The notes: generated from the letters alone by a model not told the origin. Shown: positions 31,959-39,994, numbered from the stretch's first letter. The stretch: 45,193 nt of DNA from Lachnospiraceae bacterium (GCA_021770785.1 JAETQH010000035.1:1-45193); one strand, 5' to 3'. Program-made: numbers and translations.

Positions 31959-32420
31959 ATGCAGTTAGAAGCTCCGAAAATGCCTTTTTATATGACCTAT
32001 CCCATGCAGAATTTATATCTGACGGAGATGGAATATGAGAAGGATATGGACCGTATGAAAGAATTGTATCCGCGGGAAGTGAAACGGATACTGGAAATCG
32101 TAGAGGACGAATGCGATAAAATGGAGTACGAGGGCAGCCTCATGTTTGACGAATATCCTGACCGTCTGATGTTAGAGCAGGTGGTTGACCGGATTTACGG
32201 ACAGCTAGAGCAGCAGGAGCCGGATATGGAGGCGGAGCAGTACTGGGGAGGAATGATGCCGCCCCCGCCGCCGGGGAGACCGGGGACACCGCCGCCGGGA
32301 AGACAGGGAACGCCTCCGCCCCGGCAGGGTCATGGAATGCGTTCTCTCATCGGAGTTCTTTTGAACAATGAAATGTACCGCAGAAGATGCCGGCACAGAA
32401 GATGCCGCCGCTGGTGGTAG
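31959..32420 (+). CDS. Conserved small protein with Pro-rich linker and Arg/His-rich tail
   Basis: A 153-residue protein, not assigned to a named family. The first 90 residues form a charged helical domain: EMEYEKDMDRMKELYPREVKRI, then VEDECDKMEYEGSLMFDEYPD. I recall similar domains in uncharacterised Clostridia proteins, sometimes near sporulation genes. A Pro/Gly-rich linker (MMPPPPPGRPGTPPPGRQG) follows, and the end is strongly basic (YRRRCRHRRCRRWW), fit to bind nucleic acid or an acidic surface. ATG 31959 is chosen because the domain starts there and a TATAAT lies 20 bases upstream; the ribosome site is weak. The true start could be upstream. It ends before a terminator at 32514. Confidence 0.6.
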   Translation: MQLEAPKMPFYMTYPMQNLYLTEMEYEKDMDRMKELYPREVKRILEIVEDECDKMEYEGSLMFDEYPDRLMLEQVVDRIYGQLEQQEPDMEAEQYWGGMMPPPPPGRPGTPPPGRQGTPPPRQGHGMRSLIGVLLNNEMYRRRCRHRRCRRWW

Positions 32421-32484
32421 GCTTTTGCTGCCGGAGGGAGGGGACTGCATTTATTAAGAAAAAAGAAAGATTGCTATTTAATTA

Positions 32485-32551
32485 TTGCGGATTTACAGAA
32501 AAATGAATACAATATAGCTATCGCAAAAAATTGCGGTAGCTATTTTATTTT
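32485..32551 (+). terminator. Terminator hairpin directly behind a promoter-like sequence
   Basis: The hairpin ATAGCTATCGCAA/TTGCGGTAGCTAT (32514-32543, one T-G pair) is followed by TTTTATTTT. Immediately before it lie TTGCGG (32485-32490), 17 bases and TACAAT (32508-32513). The hairpin most simply ends the upstream gene; if the promoter is used, its transcript would begin inside the hairpin. Confidence 0.75.
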
Positions 32552-32665
32552 ATAAGAAAGACCTTGTTGCATTTATGTATGGTGGGTTTGCCTGCTTTGC
32601 TTGTGCAAAAGAAATTGGTTGATGACAGAGATTGTAGATTTCAGATAGATTTAGGAGGGGCAGCC

Positions 32666-35185
32666 GTGCAGAAAGGTGCAGTGAAAGCAGCCGTTTTAGT
32701 TGTTATATTTATTGTGTCAGTGATGATTTTTGAGATGCTGACAAACCATGTAAACGAAGATTTGACTACAGAAATGCCGGAAGCGACTTTGCCGGTTATT
32801 TCTTTGTTTGCCGGAGAGACGGAAATCAATGAGCTATACGGCTATCAGGCCCAGATGAATGCGGCGTATATGAGAGATACCATTACCCCGGTGGACGAGA
32901 GCCGCAGGCTGTCTGTGCAGATAAAAACCTATCAGACGGCAGTGGACGGCATTTCCTATGAAATCCGCAGCCTTGACGGCAAGCGGCTGATTGCCAATGC
33001 GGAGGTGACGGAATACAGGGAGGATAAGGGCAGGATAAATGTGGAACTTGGGATACAAAACCTGTTGCAGAAGGGAGAAGAATATCTGCTGCTGATTAAA
33101 TTAAACAGCGGGGATAAAAGTATTTCCTACTATACCAGAATTATGGAGCCGGAGGATAACCACATTGCGGAATGCCTGGAATTTGTGCAGGAGGTCAATG
33201 AAAAGACCTTTAATGATGAGACTTCCGGTACCTTATCCACCTACATGGAAAAGACGACGGGGGACAACACCACCCTGCACTTCGTATCGCTGAATTCTTC
33301 CTTAAAGCAGATGGCATGGGCGAATTTTGAGGGTGAGCCTTTTACGGTTCCTGTGCCTTCCATCAAGGAGATGACCGATACCTACAATGTGATTGTGTTG
33401 GAATATGTGGTGGCAGGCATTGGGGAAAACGGTGAGAGCGAATATTTTAATGTGGAGGAATATTACCGTGTGCGCTACACCTCAAACCGGATGTATCTGC
33501 TGAATTTTGAGCGTACCGTCAATGAGATTTTCCGGGGGGAGACAGCCGAGATGTATGAAAATTATATCCAGCTTGGAATCCGTTCGGAGGATGTGGAGTT
33601 TGCGGCAAATGAGGCGGGAACCATCGTGGCGTTTGTACAGGAGGGAGAGCTGTGGTGCTATAACGAGACGGAGAACAATCTGGCAAAGGTATTCAGCTTC
33701 CGCGGGTACGAGGGAATTGACAGCAGGGAAAATAACGGAAATCATGATATTAAGGTAGTCAGCATCGACGAGGCGGGAAGCGTGGATTATATCGTATATG
33801 GCTACATGAACCGGGGAACTCATGAGGGTGAGGTGGGACTTTCCGTTTATCACTATGACGGACTTTCTAATACCAATGAGGAACTGGTATTCCTTCCCTC
33901 AGACAAATCCTTTGAGGTGATGAAATCGGAATTAGGCCAGCTGATGTTCGTCAATGAGGGAGGTGCCCTTTACCTGATGATGGCGGGAAGCGTTTATGAG
34001 ATTGATTTGAACACCTTGCAGGTAAAGGAATTAATGAAAGACCTGCAGGACGGCAATTATGCCATGTCAGATTCTAAGGGGTTGTTTGCATGGACGGAGG
34101 AAGAAAAAAGCAGTACCATACATGTGATGAATTTTGCCACCGGAAAGAGCATGGATATTGCTGAGGGCGGAAACCAGTATGTGAAGCCTCTGGGGTTTAT
34201 GCAGGAGGATTTCGTCTACGGCATTGCAGACCAGGCAGATATTTTTGAGGATGCAGCGGGCAATGTGACAGTTCCCATGTACCAGATTAAGATTGCGGAT
34301 GTTTCGGGAAAAGAGCAGGAAGTATTAAAGACTTACGAAAAGAACGGTTATTTTGTTTCTGGAATTGAAATTGAGGATTATACCATGTACTTAAACCGGA
34401 TTCGGTACAACGGCACCGCCTATGTGGAAACGGAGCGGGATATGATTATGAACCGGGAGGGAGACAGCCTGAGGGTGGTGGACATCCACACCAGCATGTC
34501 AGAGACGAAGCAGAGGCAGGTACAGCTGACTTTGGCAAATCCTGTCAGTGAAAAGCAGCCGAGGCTTTTAACGCCCAAGGAGACTATCTTAGAAGAGGAA
34601 AGAATCATAGCCCTGAATAATCAAAGCGATACGGAACAGTATTATGTTTATGTGAAGGGGGATGTCATTGCCTCCACTGAGTCGGTGACAGAGGCGATAA
34701 AGGCGGCAAATGAGAGCATGGGTGTAGTAATCAGCAGTTCCCAGCAATACATCTGGAAACGTTCCAGAAAAGCAGTACAGGGAGCATTGCCGGACATCGT
34801 GGTGGGCATGGAGGATGCCAATGCAGGCAGTATCGCCCAGTGTATCAATGCCATGCTGGAAAAAGAGGGAATTAACATCGGCGTCAGCGCATTAATCGCA
34901 GGTGGTGAGACACCGAAAAACATCTTAAAAAATACCATGAAGGATGCGGTAATTTTAGACCTTACAGGGTGCAGCATTGAGGAAGTACTTTACTATGTCA
35001 GCTGCGGAAGTCCGGTTTTTGCCATGGCGGGCAGCAGCGACGCAGTGCTGTTGGTGGGGTATGATGCAAACAGCGTTATCATCTTTGATTCGGTGCAGGG
35101 CAGCAATTACAGAAAGAGCCTGACGGAGGCCGAAGAGATGTTTGCGGGAGCGGGGAATGTGTTTTTCACATACCTGAATAAGTAA
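32666..35185 (+). CDS. Large membrane-anchored extracellular protein with degenerate C39-like C-terminal domain
   Basis: An 839-residue protein. The start is GTG 32666, five bases behind AGGAGGGG; the longer frame to 32564 overlaps the terminator region. A single membrane helix (AAVLVVIFIVSVMIFEML) anchors it, with the rest outside. Residues 60 to 650 contain repeated beta-rich segments (WCYNETENNLAKVFSFRGY, AGSVDYIVYGYMNRGTHEG) that suggest a propeller- or sandwich-like sensor region. The last 150 residues follow the C39-like peptidase pattern: AQCINAMLEKEGI, then DLTGCSIEEVLYYVSCGSPV, then SSDAVLLVGYDA and IIFDSVQGS. The catalytic His normally found before VVIVGYD is replaced by Asp, and the Cys lacks the usual CGP context. 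It is therefore probably a binding domain, not a protease. Function unknown. Confidence 0.75.
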   Translation: MQKGAVKAAVLVVIFIVSVMIFEMLTNHVNEDLTTEMPEATLPVISLFAGETEINELYGYQAQMNAAYMRDTITPVDESRRLSVQIKTYQTAVDGISYEIRSLDGKRLIANAEVTEYREDKGRINVELGIQNLLQKGEEYLLLIKLNSGDKSISYYTRIMEPEDNHIAECLEFVQEVNEKTFNDETSGTLSTYMEKTTGDNTTLHFVSLNSSLKQMAWANFEGEPFTVPVPSIKEMTDTYNVIVLEYVVAGIGENGESEYFNVEEYYRVRYTSNRMYLLNFERTVNEIFRGETAEMYENYIQLGIRSEDVEFAANEAGTIVAFVQEGELWCYNETENNLAKVFSFRGYEGIDSRENNGNHDIKVVSIDEAGSVDYIVYGYMNRGTHEGEVGLSVYHYDGLSNTNEELVFLPSDKSFEVMKSELGQLMFVNEGGALYLMMAGSVYEIDLNTLQVKELMKDLQDGNYAMSDSKGLFAWTEEEKSSTIHVMNFATGKSMDIAEGGNQYVKPLGFMQEDFVYGIADQADIFEDAAGNVTVPMYQIKIADVSGKEQEVLKTYEKNGYFVSGIEIEDYTMYLNRIRYNGTAYVETERDMIMNREGDSLRVVDIHTSMSETKQRQVQLTLANPVSEKQPRLLTPKETILEEERIIALNNQSDTEQYYVYVKGDVIASTESVTEAIKAANESMGVVISSSQQYIWKRSRKAVQGALPDIVVGMEDANAGSIAQCINAMLEKEGINIGVSALIAGGETPKNILKNTMKDAVILDLTGCSIEEVLYYVSCGSPVFAMAGSSDAVLLVGYDANSVIIFDSVQGSNYRKSLTEAEEMFAGAGNVFFTYLNK

Positions 35186-35274
35186 AATTTCCCAAAAATC
35201 AATGGAAAATCGCATAAAAAAGAAACATTGTTTTAAAATTCTTCGGTGAACTTTAACAATTTTTTTCAAGTGTA

Positions 35275-35303
35275 TTGCAAATTATGTTTTTATGGGGTAT
35301 ATT
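35275..35303 (+). promoter_or_regulatory. Promoter of the HPr-like / DUF6465 operon
   Basis: TTGCAA at 35275-35280, spacer of 17, TATATT at 35298-35303, 35 bases upstream of the HPr-like start. Confidence 0.65.
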
Positions 35304-35337
35304 TTGATGAGTAGTTAAAAAAATGAGGATGGATAAT

Positions 35338-35592
35338 ATGAGCAGAAAAGAAATAACTATCTCAAATGTTTCTGAAGAACATAATAATCCAATAGCTGAA
35401 TTAGTTCAGGTGGCATGCCGTTTTGATAGTGAAATTATACTTGAGAGTGAGAACCGCCGGATTAATGCAAAAAGTATCATGGGGATTATGGCATTTAACC
35501 CTTCCAAAGGAATGACAGTCAATATCGTGGCAGAGGGGAACGATGAAGAAGAAGCATTAAATGCAATGGAAAAGTTTTTAGTGTGTGAGTAA
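35338..35592 (+). CDS. HPr-family protein with atypical active site
   Basis: An 84-residue HPr-fold protein. HPr carries phosphate from Enzyme I to sugar EIIA proteins through a His in the motif GLHARPAA. Here the segment reads EEHNNPIAELVQVACRF: the His is kept but the Arg that stabilises the phosphate is Asn. The regulatory Ser site is intact in NAKSIMGIMAF, and the C-terminal helix EEEALNAMEKFL fits. This resembles Crh-type paralogs only in being atypical; Crh loses the His and keeps the Arg. A role as a Ser-phosphorylated regulator is possible. The third ATG, 35338, aligns best with HPr and follows GAGGA. It shares a transcript with the DUF6465-type gene. Confidence 0.8.
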   Translation: MSRKEITISNVSEEHNNPIAELVQVACRFDSEIILESENRRINAKSIMGIMAFNPSKGMTVNIVAEGNDEEEALNAMEKFLVCE

Positions 35593-35620
35593 ACCATTTG
35601 ATTCGAGGAGGAAAAGGATT

Positions 35621-36127
35621 ATGGCAAACAACAAAATGACAGCAAAAACAGCCGCAGCAAAAGCGGAAGAGGTTAAGGCAGCAGTAAAAGAGACAGCAGC
35701 CGCAGCAAAAGTGGAAGAGGTTAAGACAGTGGTAAAAGAGACGGCAGCCGCAGCAAAAGAAGCTACCGCAAATGCAACAGCAGCAGTGGATGCGAAAGTA
35801 GAAGAAGCAAAGGCAGCAGTTGCAAAAGAAGAGACAAAAGAAGCAGTAAAAGAGACAGCAAAACCTGTAAAAGAGAAGAAACCGAGCAGAGCAGCAAAGA
35901 AAGCGGCAGCAAAAGAAAAAGAAGAATTAAAACCGGAAGTATTTGTACAGTATCAGGGAAAAGAAGCTATCATTGCAGATGTTGTTGAGAAGGCAAAGGG
36001 AGAGTTCGTGGCAACAGGTCACAGAGTTTCTTCTATCAAATCTCTTCAGGTATATTTAAAACCGGAAGAATTTGCGGCATATTATGTGATTAACCAGAAG
36101 TTTGCCGGAAGAGTAGATTTATTCTAG
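35621..36127 (+). CDS. Ala/Lys-rich repeat protein with C-terminal DUF6465-type domain
   Basis: A 168-residue protein of two parts. The first 105 residues are low-complexity Ala/Lys/Glu with repeats of AAAK-x-EEVK-x-x-VKETAA (two near-identical units, then shorter ones), like histone H1 or nucleoid-protein tails. The last 65 residues form a compact domain: PEVFVQYQGKEAIIADVVEKA and SSIKSLQVYLKPEEFAAYYVI, which I assign to DUF6465. The domain is typical of Lachnospiraceae and of unknown function. GAGGAGGAAAAGG precedes ATG 35621. It lies behind the HPr-like gene and ends in a terminator, so it is the last gene of that operon. DNA or RNA binding by the tail is inferred. Confidence 0.8.
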   Translation: MANNKMTAKTAAAKAEEVKAAVKETAAAAKVEEVKTVVKETAAAAKEATANATAAVDAKVEEAKAAVAKEETKEAVKETAKPVKEKKPSRAAKKAAAKEKEELKPEVFVQYQGKEAIIADVVEKAKGEFVATGHRVSSIKSLQVYLKPEEFAAYYVINQKFAGRVDLF

Positions 36128-36146
36128 GATAGTTATTTTACATAAA

Positions 36147-36174
36147 AAAGAGTGGTTTGTGCCGCTCTTTTTTT
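36147..36174 (+). terminator. Rho-independent terminator, rightward
   Basis: AAAGAGTGG and CCGCTCTTT form a 9-bp stem with one T-G pair, followed by seven Ts. Confidence 0.85.
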
Positions 36175-36223
36175 GTGTGAAAAGAATGGGAGCAGCGATT
36201 TGTTTGTGCTCCCAGGCTATGAA

Positions 36224-36249
36224 AAAGGGGCTGCCGTGCAGCCCCTTTG
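36224..36249 (-). terminator. Rho-independent terminator of the prs operon
   Basis: On the minus strand GGGGCTGC, a three-base loop and GCAGCCCC, flanked by AAA and TTTTT. It ends the leftward murC-dnaD-dnaI-prs series. A second repeat GGGAGCA/TGCTCCC lies between the two convergent terminators. Confidence 0.9.
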
Positions 36250-36261
36250 GTTGGAAATTAA

Positions 36262-37443
36262 TTATTTGTTCTGTTTTGCCTTGTATTTTGATACCAGACG
36301 CTCGATTCTGTCGTAAGGATTTAACAAATCACTGATAGAACTGTCGTGGTTTAAGGTATCAATGATGTAAGCGATATATTTGCTCATGTCACAGTTGATG
36401 TAGTATGGCTTGGATAAAAGCTCCGGTGTCTGGTAGGTGAGGTTTGTGGTGACTACTTTATAAATCGTACCGTCAGCAACTGCCTCATCAAACTTATCTA
36501 AGCCATTGGTAAATAAACCAAAGGTTGCCACCACGAAGATACGGTTTGCTTTCCGTTTCTTTAACTCTGTGGCAACGTCAATCATGCTTTCACCGGAAGA
36601 AATCATATCGTCAATGATGATAACGTCCTTGCCTTCTACAGAAGAGCCTAAGAACTCATGGGCAACAATGGGGTTGCGTCCGTCTACGATTCTGCTGAAA
36701 TCACGTCTCTTATAGAACATACCCATATCCAGCCCCAAAACATTTGCCAGGTAAATGGCACGGTTCGTACCGCCTTCATCCGGGCTGATAATCATCATGT
36801 GTTCAGAGTCAATCTGCAAATCAGGAACATTTTTTAAGATGCCCTTGATGAACTGGTAAGCAGGCTGCACTGTCTCAAAGCCCTTTAAAGGAATGGCGTT
36901 CTGTACACGGGGATCGTGGGCATCAAAGGTGATGATATTGTCAACGCCCATAGTGGTAAGCTCCTGTAATGCCAGTGCACAGTCCAAAGACTCACGGGTG
37001 GTACGTTTGTGCTGACGGCTTTCATATAAGAAAGGAATGATGACCGTGATACGTCTCGCCTTACCGCCTACGGCAGCAATAATACGTTTTAAATCCGCAT
37101 AGTGGTCATCCGGGGACATATGGTTTTCGTGACCGCAAACGGTGTAAGTGAGGCTGTAATTTGTGACATCTACTAAAAGATAGAGGTCATATCCGCGGAC
37201 AGATTCCTTAATTACAGCTTTTGCTTCCCCGGTTCCGAAACGGGGAACAGAGGTGGAGATAATGTAGGAGTCACGGCGGTAGCCTTTGAAGGCAGGGTCA
37301 GCTTCGTGCTGGTGCTGTCTTTTCTCCCGCCAGCCTGCTAAATACCGGTCTACCTTGACGCCTAATTCTTTACAGCTTTCTAGTGGAATAAGTCCGAGGG
37401 CTCCGTCGGGGATGGTTTCTAGGTTTCTTTCATCGTTTGGCAT
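36262..37443 (-). CDS. prs: Ribose-phosphate pyrophosphokinase
   Basis: A 393-residue PRPP synthase making PRPP from ribose 5-phosphate and ATP for nucleotide, His and Trp synthesis. Both halves have the phosphoribosyltransferase fold. The PRPP-binding loop is DVIIIDDMISSGESM, the flexible catalytic loop region MFYKRRDFSRI, and HDPRVQNAIP and SPDEGGTNRA are conserved. It is about 70 residues longer than the usual 315, mainly at the N-terminus (residues 1 to 75, QHQHEADPAF), as in a Clostridia-specific long form. GGAGG precedes the start. It is the last gene behind dnaD and dnaI. Confidence 0.9.
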   Translation of the reverse strand: MPNDERNLETIPDGALGLIPLESCKELGVKVDRYLAGWREKRQHQHEADPAFKGYRRDSYIISTSVPRFGTGEAKAVIKESVRGYDLYLLVDVTNYSLTYTVCGHENHMSPDDHYADLKRIIAAVGGKARRITVIIPFLYESRQHKRTTRESLDCALALQELTTMGVDNIITFDAHDPRVQNAIPLKGFETVQPAYQFIKGILKNVPDLQIDSEHMMIISPDEGGTNRAIYLANVLGLDMGMFYKRRDFSRIVDGRNPIVAHEFLGSSVEGKDVIIIDDMISSGESMIDVATELKKRKANRIFVVATFGLFTNGLDKFDEAVADGTIYKVVTTNLTYQTPELLSKPYYINCDMSKYIAYIIDTLNHDSSISDLLNPYDRIERLVSKYKAKQNK

Positions 37444-37518
37444 TGAATGGTTCCTCCATAAAAAATTGTTAAAGGTGTATTGTTCAATAGATTGCTCTAA
37501 TGAATGCGTAAGTATTTA

Positions 37519-38505
37519 TCAACGGCTGCGTTTAAGCAGGCGGATGTCTCTGCCGAACAGCTTGATGATGGTATAGTTGCTTGAAATCCGGGAGAGGACA
37601 CGCTCCGAATAAATATCCGCCAGCTGCTTCATTTCAAGGTTTGTGGAAATAATCGTGGATTTCTTTCTTAAAATCCGTTCGTTCAGGCATAAAAACAACT
37701 GGGATGTGGTGAAGGAGTTATAAAGTTCTGTCCCTAAATCATCAATAATCAGTAAATCACAGGTGTAAATATTCTGGTGGGTGGCAACGGCGTCCTCGTC
37801 CTTGTCAAACACACCCTTACTTAATATATCAAATAATTGGAAAGCTGTAAAATAAATTACGGAATAACCTGCATCTAACAGCTCCTTGGCAATGCAGTTG
37901 GACAGGAAGGTTTTGCCGATACCCGTATCCCCGTAAAAGTACAGGTTGGAAAAATTTCCCGGTGACTGAAAATTCAGGATAAAATCACGGCATTTTTCCA
38001 CGGCGTCCTTCACCGTGGCGAAGGAGCTTAATCCGGTGGCAGGATTGATGTCTTCATCGGAATAATAATCATAGGAAAAGGTAGAAAAATTTTCCCGGAT
38101 TAAAATATCCTTGAGATTAGACTGGGTATAAACTAAGTCAATGGCTGCCTGCTTAAAACAGTGGCAGCGTTTCCCATTGATAAAACCGGTGTCTTTACAA
38201 TCCTTGCAGGAATAGGCAGGCTCAAAGTAGTCCGCCGGAAATTCATAGCGGACGAGCAAATCCTCCCGTTCCTTCCGGTAGGCGGCTAACTGCTCCTTTA
38301 AGGAGGACAATGCCTTAGTATCGCCGTCTAACATTTTCCTCGCCTGAGAAACGGAAGCAGAGGCAATGGCGTTGTCGATTTCCCTCAGGCGGGGCACCTT
38401 CAAATAAGCGTACCGGACGCGCTGCTCTAAATCATGCTGGTTTTTCAGCTGTTTTGCATCATAGCTGCGGATAAGTTGGTCATATTGCGAATTGTTTAAG
38501 GGCAT
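37519..38505 (-). CDS. dnaI: DnaI/DnaC-type helicase loader ATPase
   Basis: A 328-residue AAA+ helicase loader that places DnaC/DnaB helicase on DNA at initiation and restart. The N-terminal helical domain ends in a zinc site, CKDCKDTGFINGKRCHC (about residues 99-115). Walker A is YGDTGIGKTF, Walker B LLIIDDLGTE, and the sensor region STIISTNLEMKQL and SRISSNYTIIKLFGRD complete the AAA+ core. GGGAGG lies before the start, 14 bases after the dnaD stop, so the two are one transcript. The naming follows Bacillus; in Clostridia it is often called dnaC. Confidence 0.88.
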   Translation of the reverse strand: MPLNNSQYDQLIRSYDAKQLKNQHDLEQRVRYAYLKVPRLREIDNAIASASVSQARKMLDGDTKALSSLKEQLAAYRKEREDLLVRYEFPADYFEPAYSCKDCKDTGFINGKRCHCFKQAAIDLVYTQSNLKDILIRENFSTFSYDYYSDEDINPATGLSSFATVKDAVEKCRDFILNFQSPGNFSNLYFYGDTGIGKTFLSNCIAKELLDAGYSVIYFTAFQLFDILSKGVFDKDEDAVATHQNIYTCDLLIIDDLGTELYNSFTTSQLFLCLNERILRKKSTIISTNLEMKQLADIYSERVLSRISSNYTIIKLFGRDIRLLKRSR

Positions 38506-38519
38506 AAAAACCTCCCAGG

Positions 38520-39689
38520 TTACTGCACATTAGTGGTCAGCAGCATTTTTTCCAACTGTTCATAATCGTAGGAGCGCTGCTTGAAGTTGTTAAACTTATT
38601 TTTAGAGCCTGTTTCCCCAGAGACGGAAGGGTTTTTTGCAGGATGCTTTTCACGGTGCTCTTTTGTTAGTTTTTCCACATCTGCCATGCTATGTACCTGC
38701 AATTTTTTCCAGGTGGATAAGATTGAATCTGTATAGGCAAAGCTCGGCTTCTGGGTGGCCCGAATCGTGTAATCACAGGCGGCAGTGATGATTTCTAAGG
38801 AGAAACCGTAATCCTTCCGCCATTTTTCAATGTAGGCAGTCTCGGAGGAAACGAGATCCCTGCCGGAAATGCCAAAGGCTCTTTTTACGGCAAAATAAGC
38901 CTGTCCATGAAGCTGGGAGATTTGTTTGGCATCCATGACGGAGTGAACGCCGCTTTCCGCCCATTTTAACGCCACAGCTTCTATGTAACGGATAGCCACA
39001 TGCCCGCCGGAAACGCAGTACTCAATCAGATACTCGATTAAGTCCGAAGAGAAGCCGAGCCCGTCGTAAAGATAGAGCAGGGTGTCGGTATCCGTCTGGC
39101 TCAGCGTGCGCCGCAGATAGCGTTCTGCAATAAAAATAAGCTCCTGAATCTGCTCTTTTTCCCGGAATGCTTTGATGTCGTCTGCCGTGTAACACTTCTT
39201 TTTCGGAAGAACGACGGCCGGCTCTGTGAAGCTGTCAGCTTCCGTGAGGGAATCCGCCGTTGCGGCCTCTGGGTGGGAGAAATTCTCTTCTGCCCCGGAA
39301 AGAGGGGGGCTGCCGCCTAGAAGTTCCGGCTGGGAAAGTTCCTCGTTTTTTGCTGTAGAATTGAGCAGATGCACCCCGGTCAGATTCTGCTGGTCGTCAT
39401 ATTCTAAGCGAAGCAGCCGCATCCGCTCCCAGTAACACAGGGCGCGCTTTACGTCTTTTTCGGTATGCTCAAACTTGTCAGCGATGGAGGATAAAGAAAC
39501 CGCGGTATCCGGTGCGTTCATTAAACGCAGCAGATACAGATAGATTTTTACAAATTCCCCATTGGCGTCGGACATATATTCATCTATAAAAATGTTGGAA
39601 ACACTGGTGACAGAAGTGTCGCTGTCATTGTGTATGGTAATCTTTGGCATGGCATATCGACCCACTTTCAACTTAAAGTTCTTATTCAT
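38520..39689 (-). CDS. dnaD: DnaD-domain replication/primosome protein
   Basis: A 389-residue DnaD-like protein that remodels DNA and helps the helicase loader. The N-terminal winged-helix domain reads FIDEYMSDANGEFVKIYLYLL and HTEKDVKRALCYWERM. The C-terminal DnaD/DnaB_2 domain holds YLYDGLGFSSDLIEYLIEYC and the typical YIEKWRKDYGFSLEIITAAC. The low-complexity link between them (about 118-165) is rich in Ser, Glu and Thr. ATG 39689 is used; a GTG just before it and ATG 39650 are alternatives because no clear ribosome site is seen. Its promoter region contains four DnaA boxes. Confidence 0.82.
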   Translation of the reverse strand: MNKNFKLKVGRYAMPKITIHNDSDTSVTSVSNIFIDEYMSDANGEFVKIYLYLLRLMNAPDTAVSLSSIADKFEHTEKDVKRALCYWERMRLLRLEYDDQQNLTGVHLLNSTAKNEELSQPELLGGSPPLSGAEENFSHPEAATADSLTEADSFTEPAVVLPKKKCYTADDIKAFREKEQIQELIFIAERYLRRTLSQTDTDTLLYLYDGLGFSSDLIEYLIEYCVSGGHVAIRYIEAVALKWAESGVHSVMDAKQISQLHGQAYFAVKRAFGISGRDLVSSETAYIEKWRKDYGFSLEIITAACDYTIRATQKPSFAYTDSILSTWKKLQVHSMADVEKLTKEHREKHPAKNPSVSGETGSKNKFNNFKQRSYDYEQLEKMLLTTNVQ

Positions 39690-39736
39690 CACAACAGAAA
39701 GTCCGCAGAGCCTTCCTTCTATTGGATATGTTCCAA

Positions 39737-39742
39737 ATTATA
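39737..39742 (-). promoter_or_regulatory. Extended -10 of the dnaD promoter
   Basis: The minus strand reads TGTGCTATAAT: perfect TATAAT (complement of 39737-39742) with a TGn extension, about 50 bases upstream of dnaD. The -35 is poor, so activation or control by a bound protein is plausible. Confidence 0.5.
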
Positions 39743-39810
39743 GCACAGGAATTTTCAAAAGAGAAGTACATTTTTTGTGCAAACCCAGTAAAATCAAGGG
39801 GTTTGGGAAT

Positions 39811-39993
39811 TGTGGATAATGTGGATAAAAAGTGAATATTTTGTTTCTGTGAGATTATGGAAACTTGGTAAAATGGGGGACAGGTGTGGGGGACGGGCAT
39901 TTTTGTTTTTCGGTGGCAACAGGTTATGTAAACAAAAAAATCCACATTTAAAAGTTGAAGTTTTCCCCAATTAAATGTGGATAATGTGGATAA
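39811..39993 (-). promoter_or_regulatory. Cluster of four perfect DnaA boxes between murC and dnaD
   Basis: TTATCCACA, the consensus DnaA 9-mer, occurs on the minus strand at 39811-39819, 39820-39828, 39976-39984 and 39985-39993. They form two pairs in which the 9-mers abut, all in one orientation. A weaker opposite site AAATCCACA lies at 39948-39956. The gap of 305 bases from dnaD to murC holds nothing else but the dnaD promoter and A/T-rich runs. No dnaA or dnaN is nearby, so this is more likely a DnaA-controlled promoter or titration site than the origin. Confidence 0.8.
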
Positions 39994-39994
39994 C

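Noticed and set aside
39690..39994. Chromosomal origin of replication
   Set aside because: The DnaA boxes and A/T-rich runs would fit, but dnaA, dnaN, recF, gyrB and rpmH are absent and the flanking genes are murC and dnaD. A regulatory or titration site is the simpler reading.
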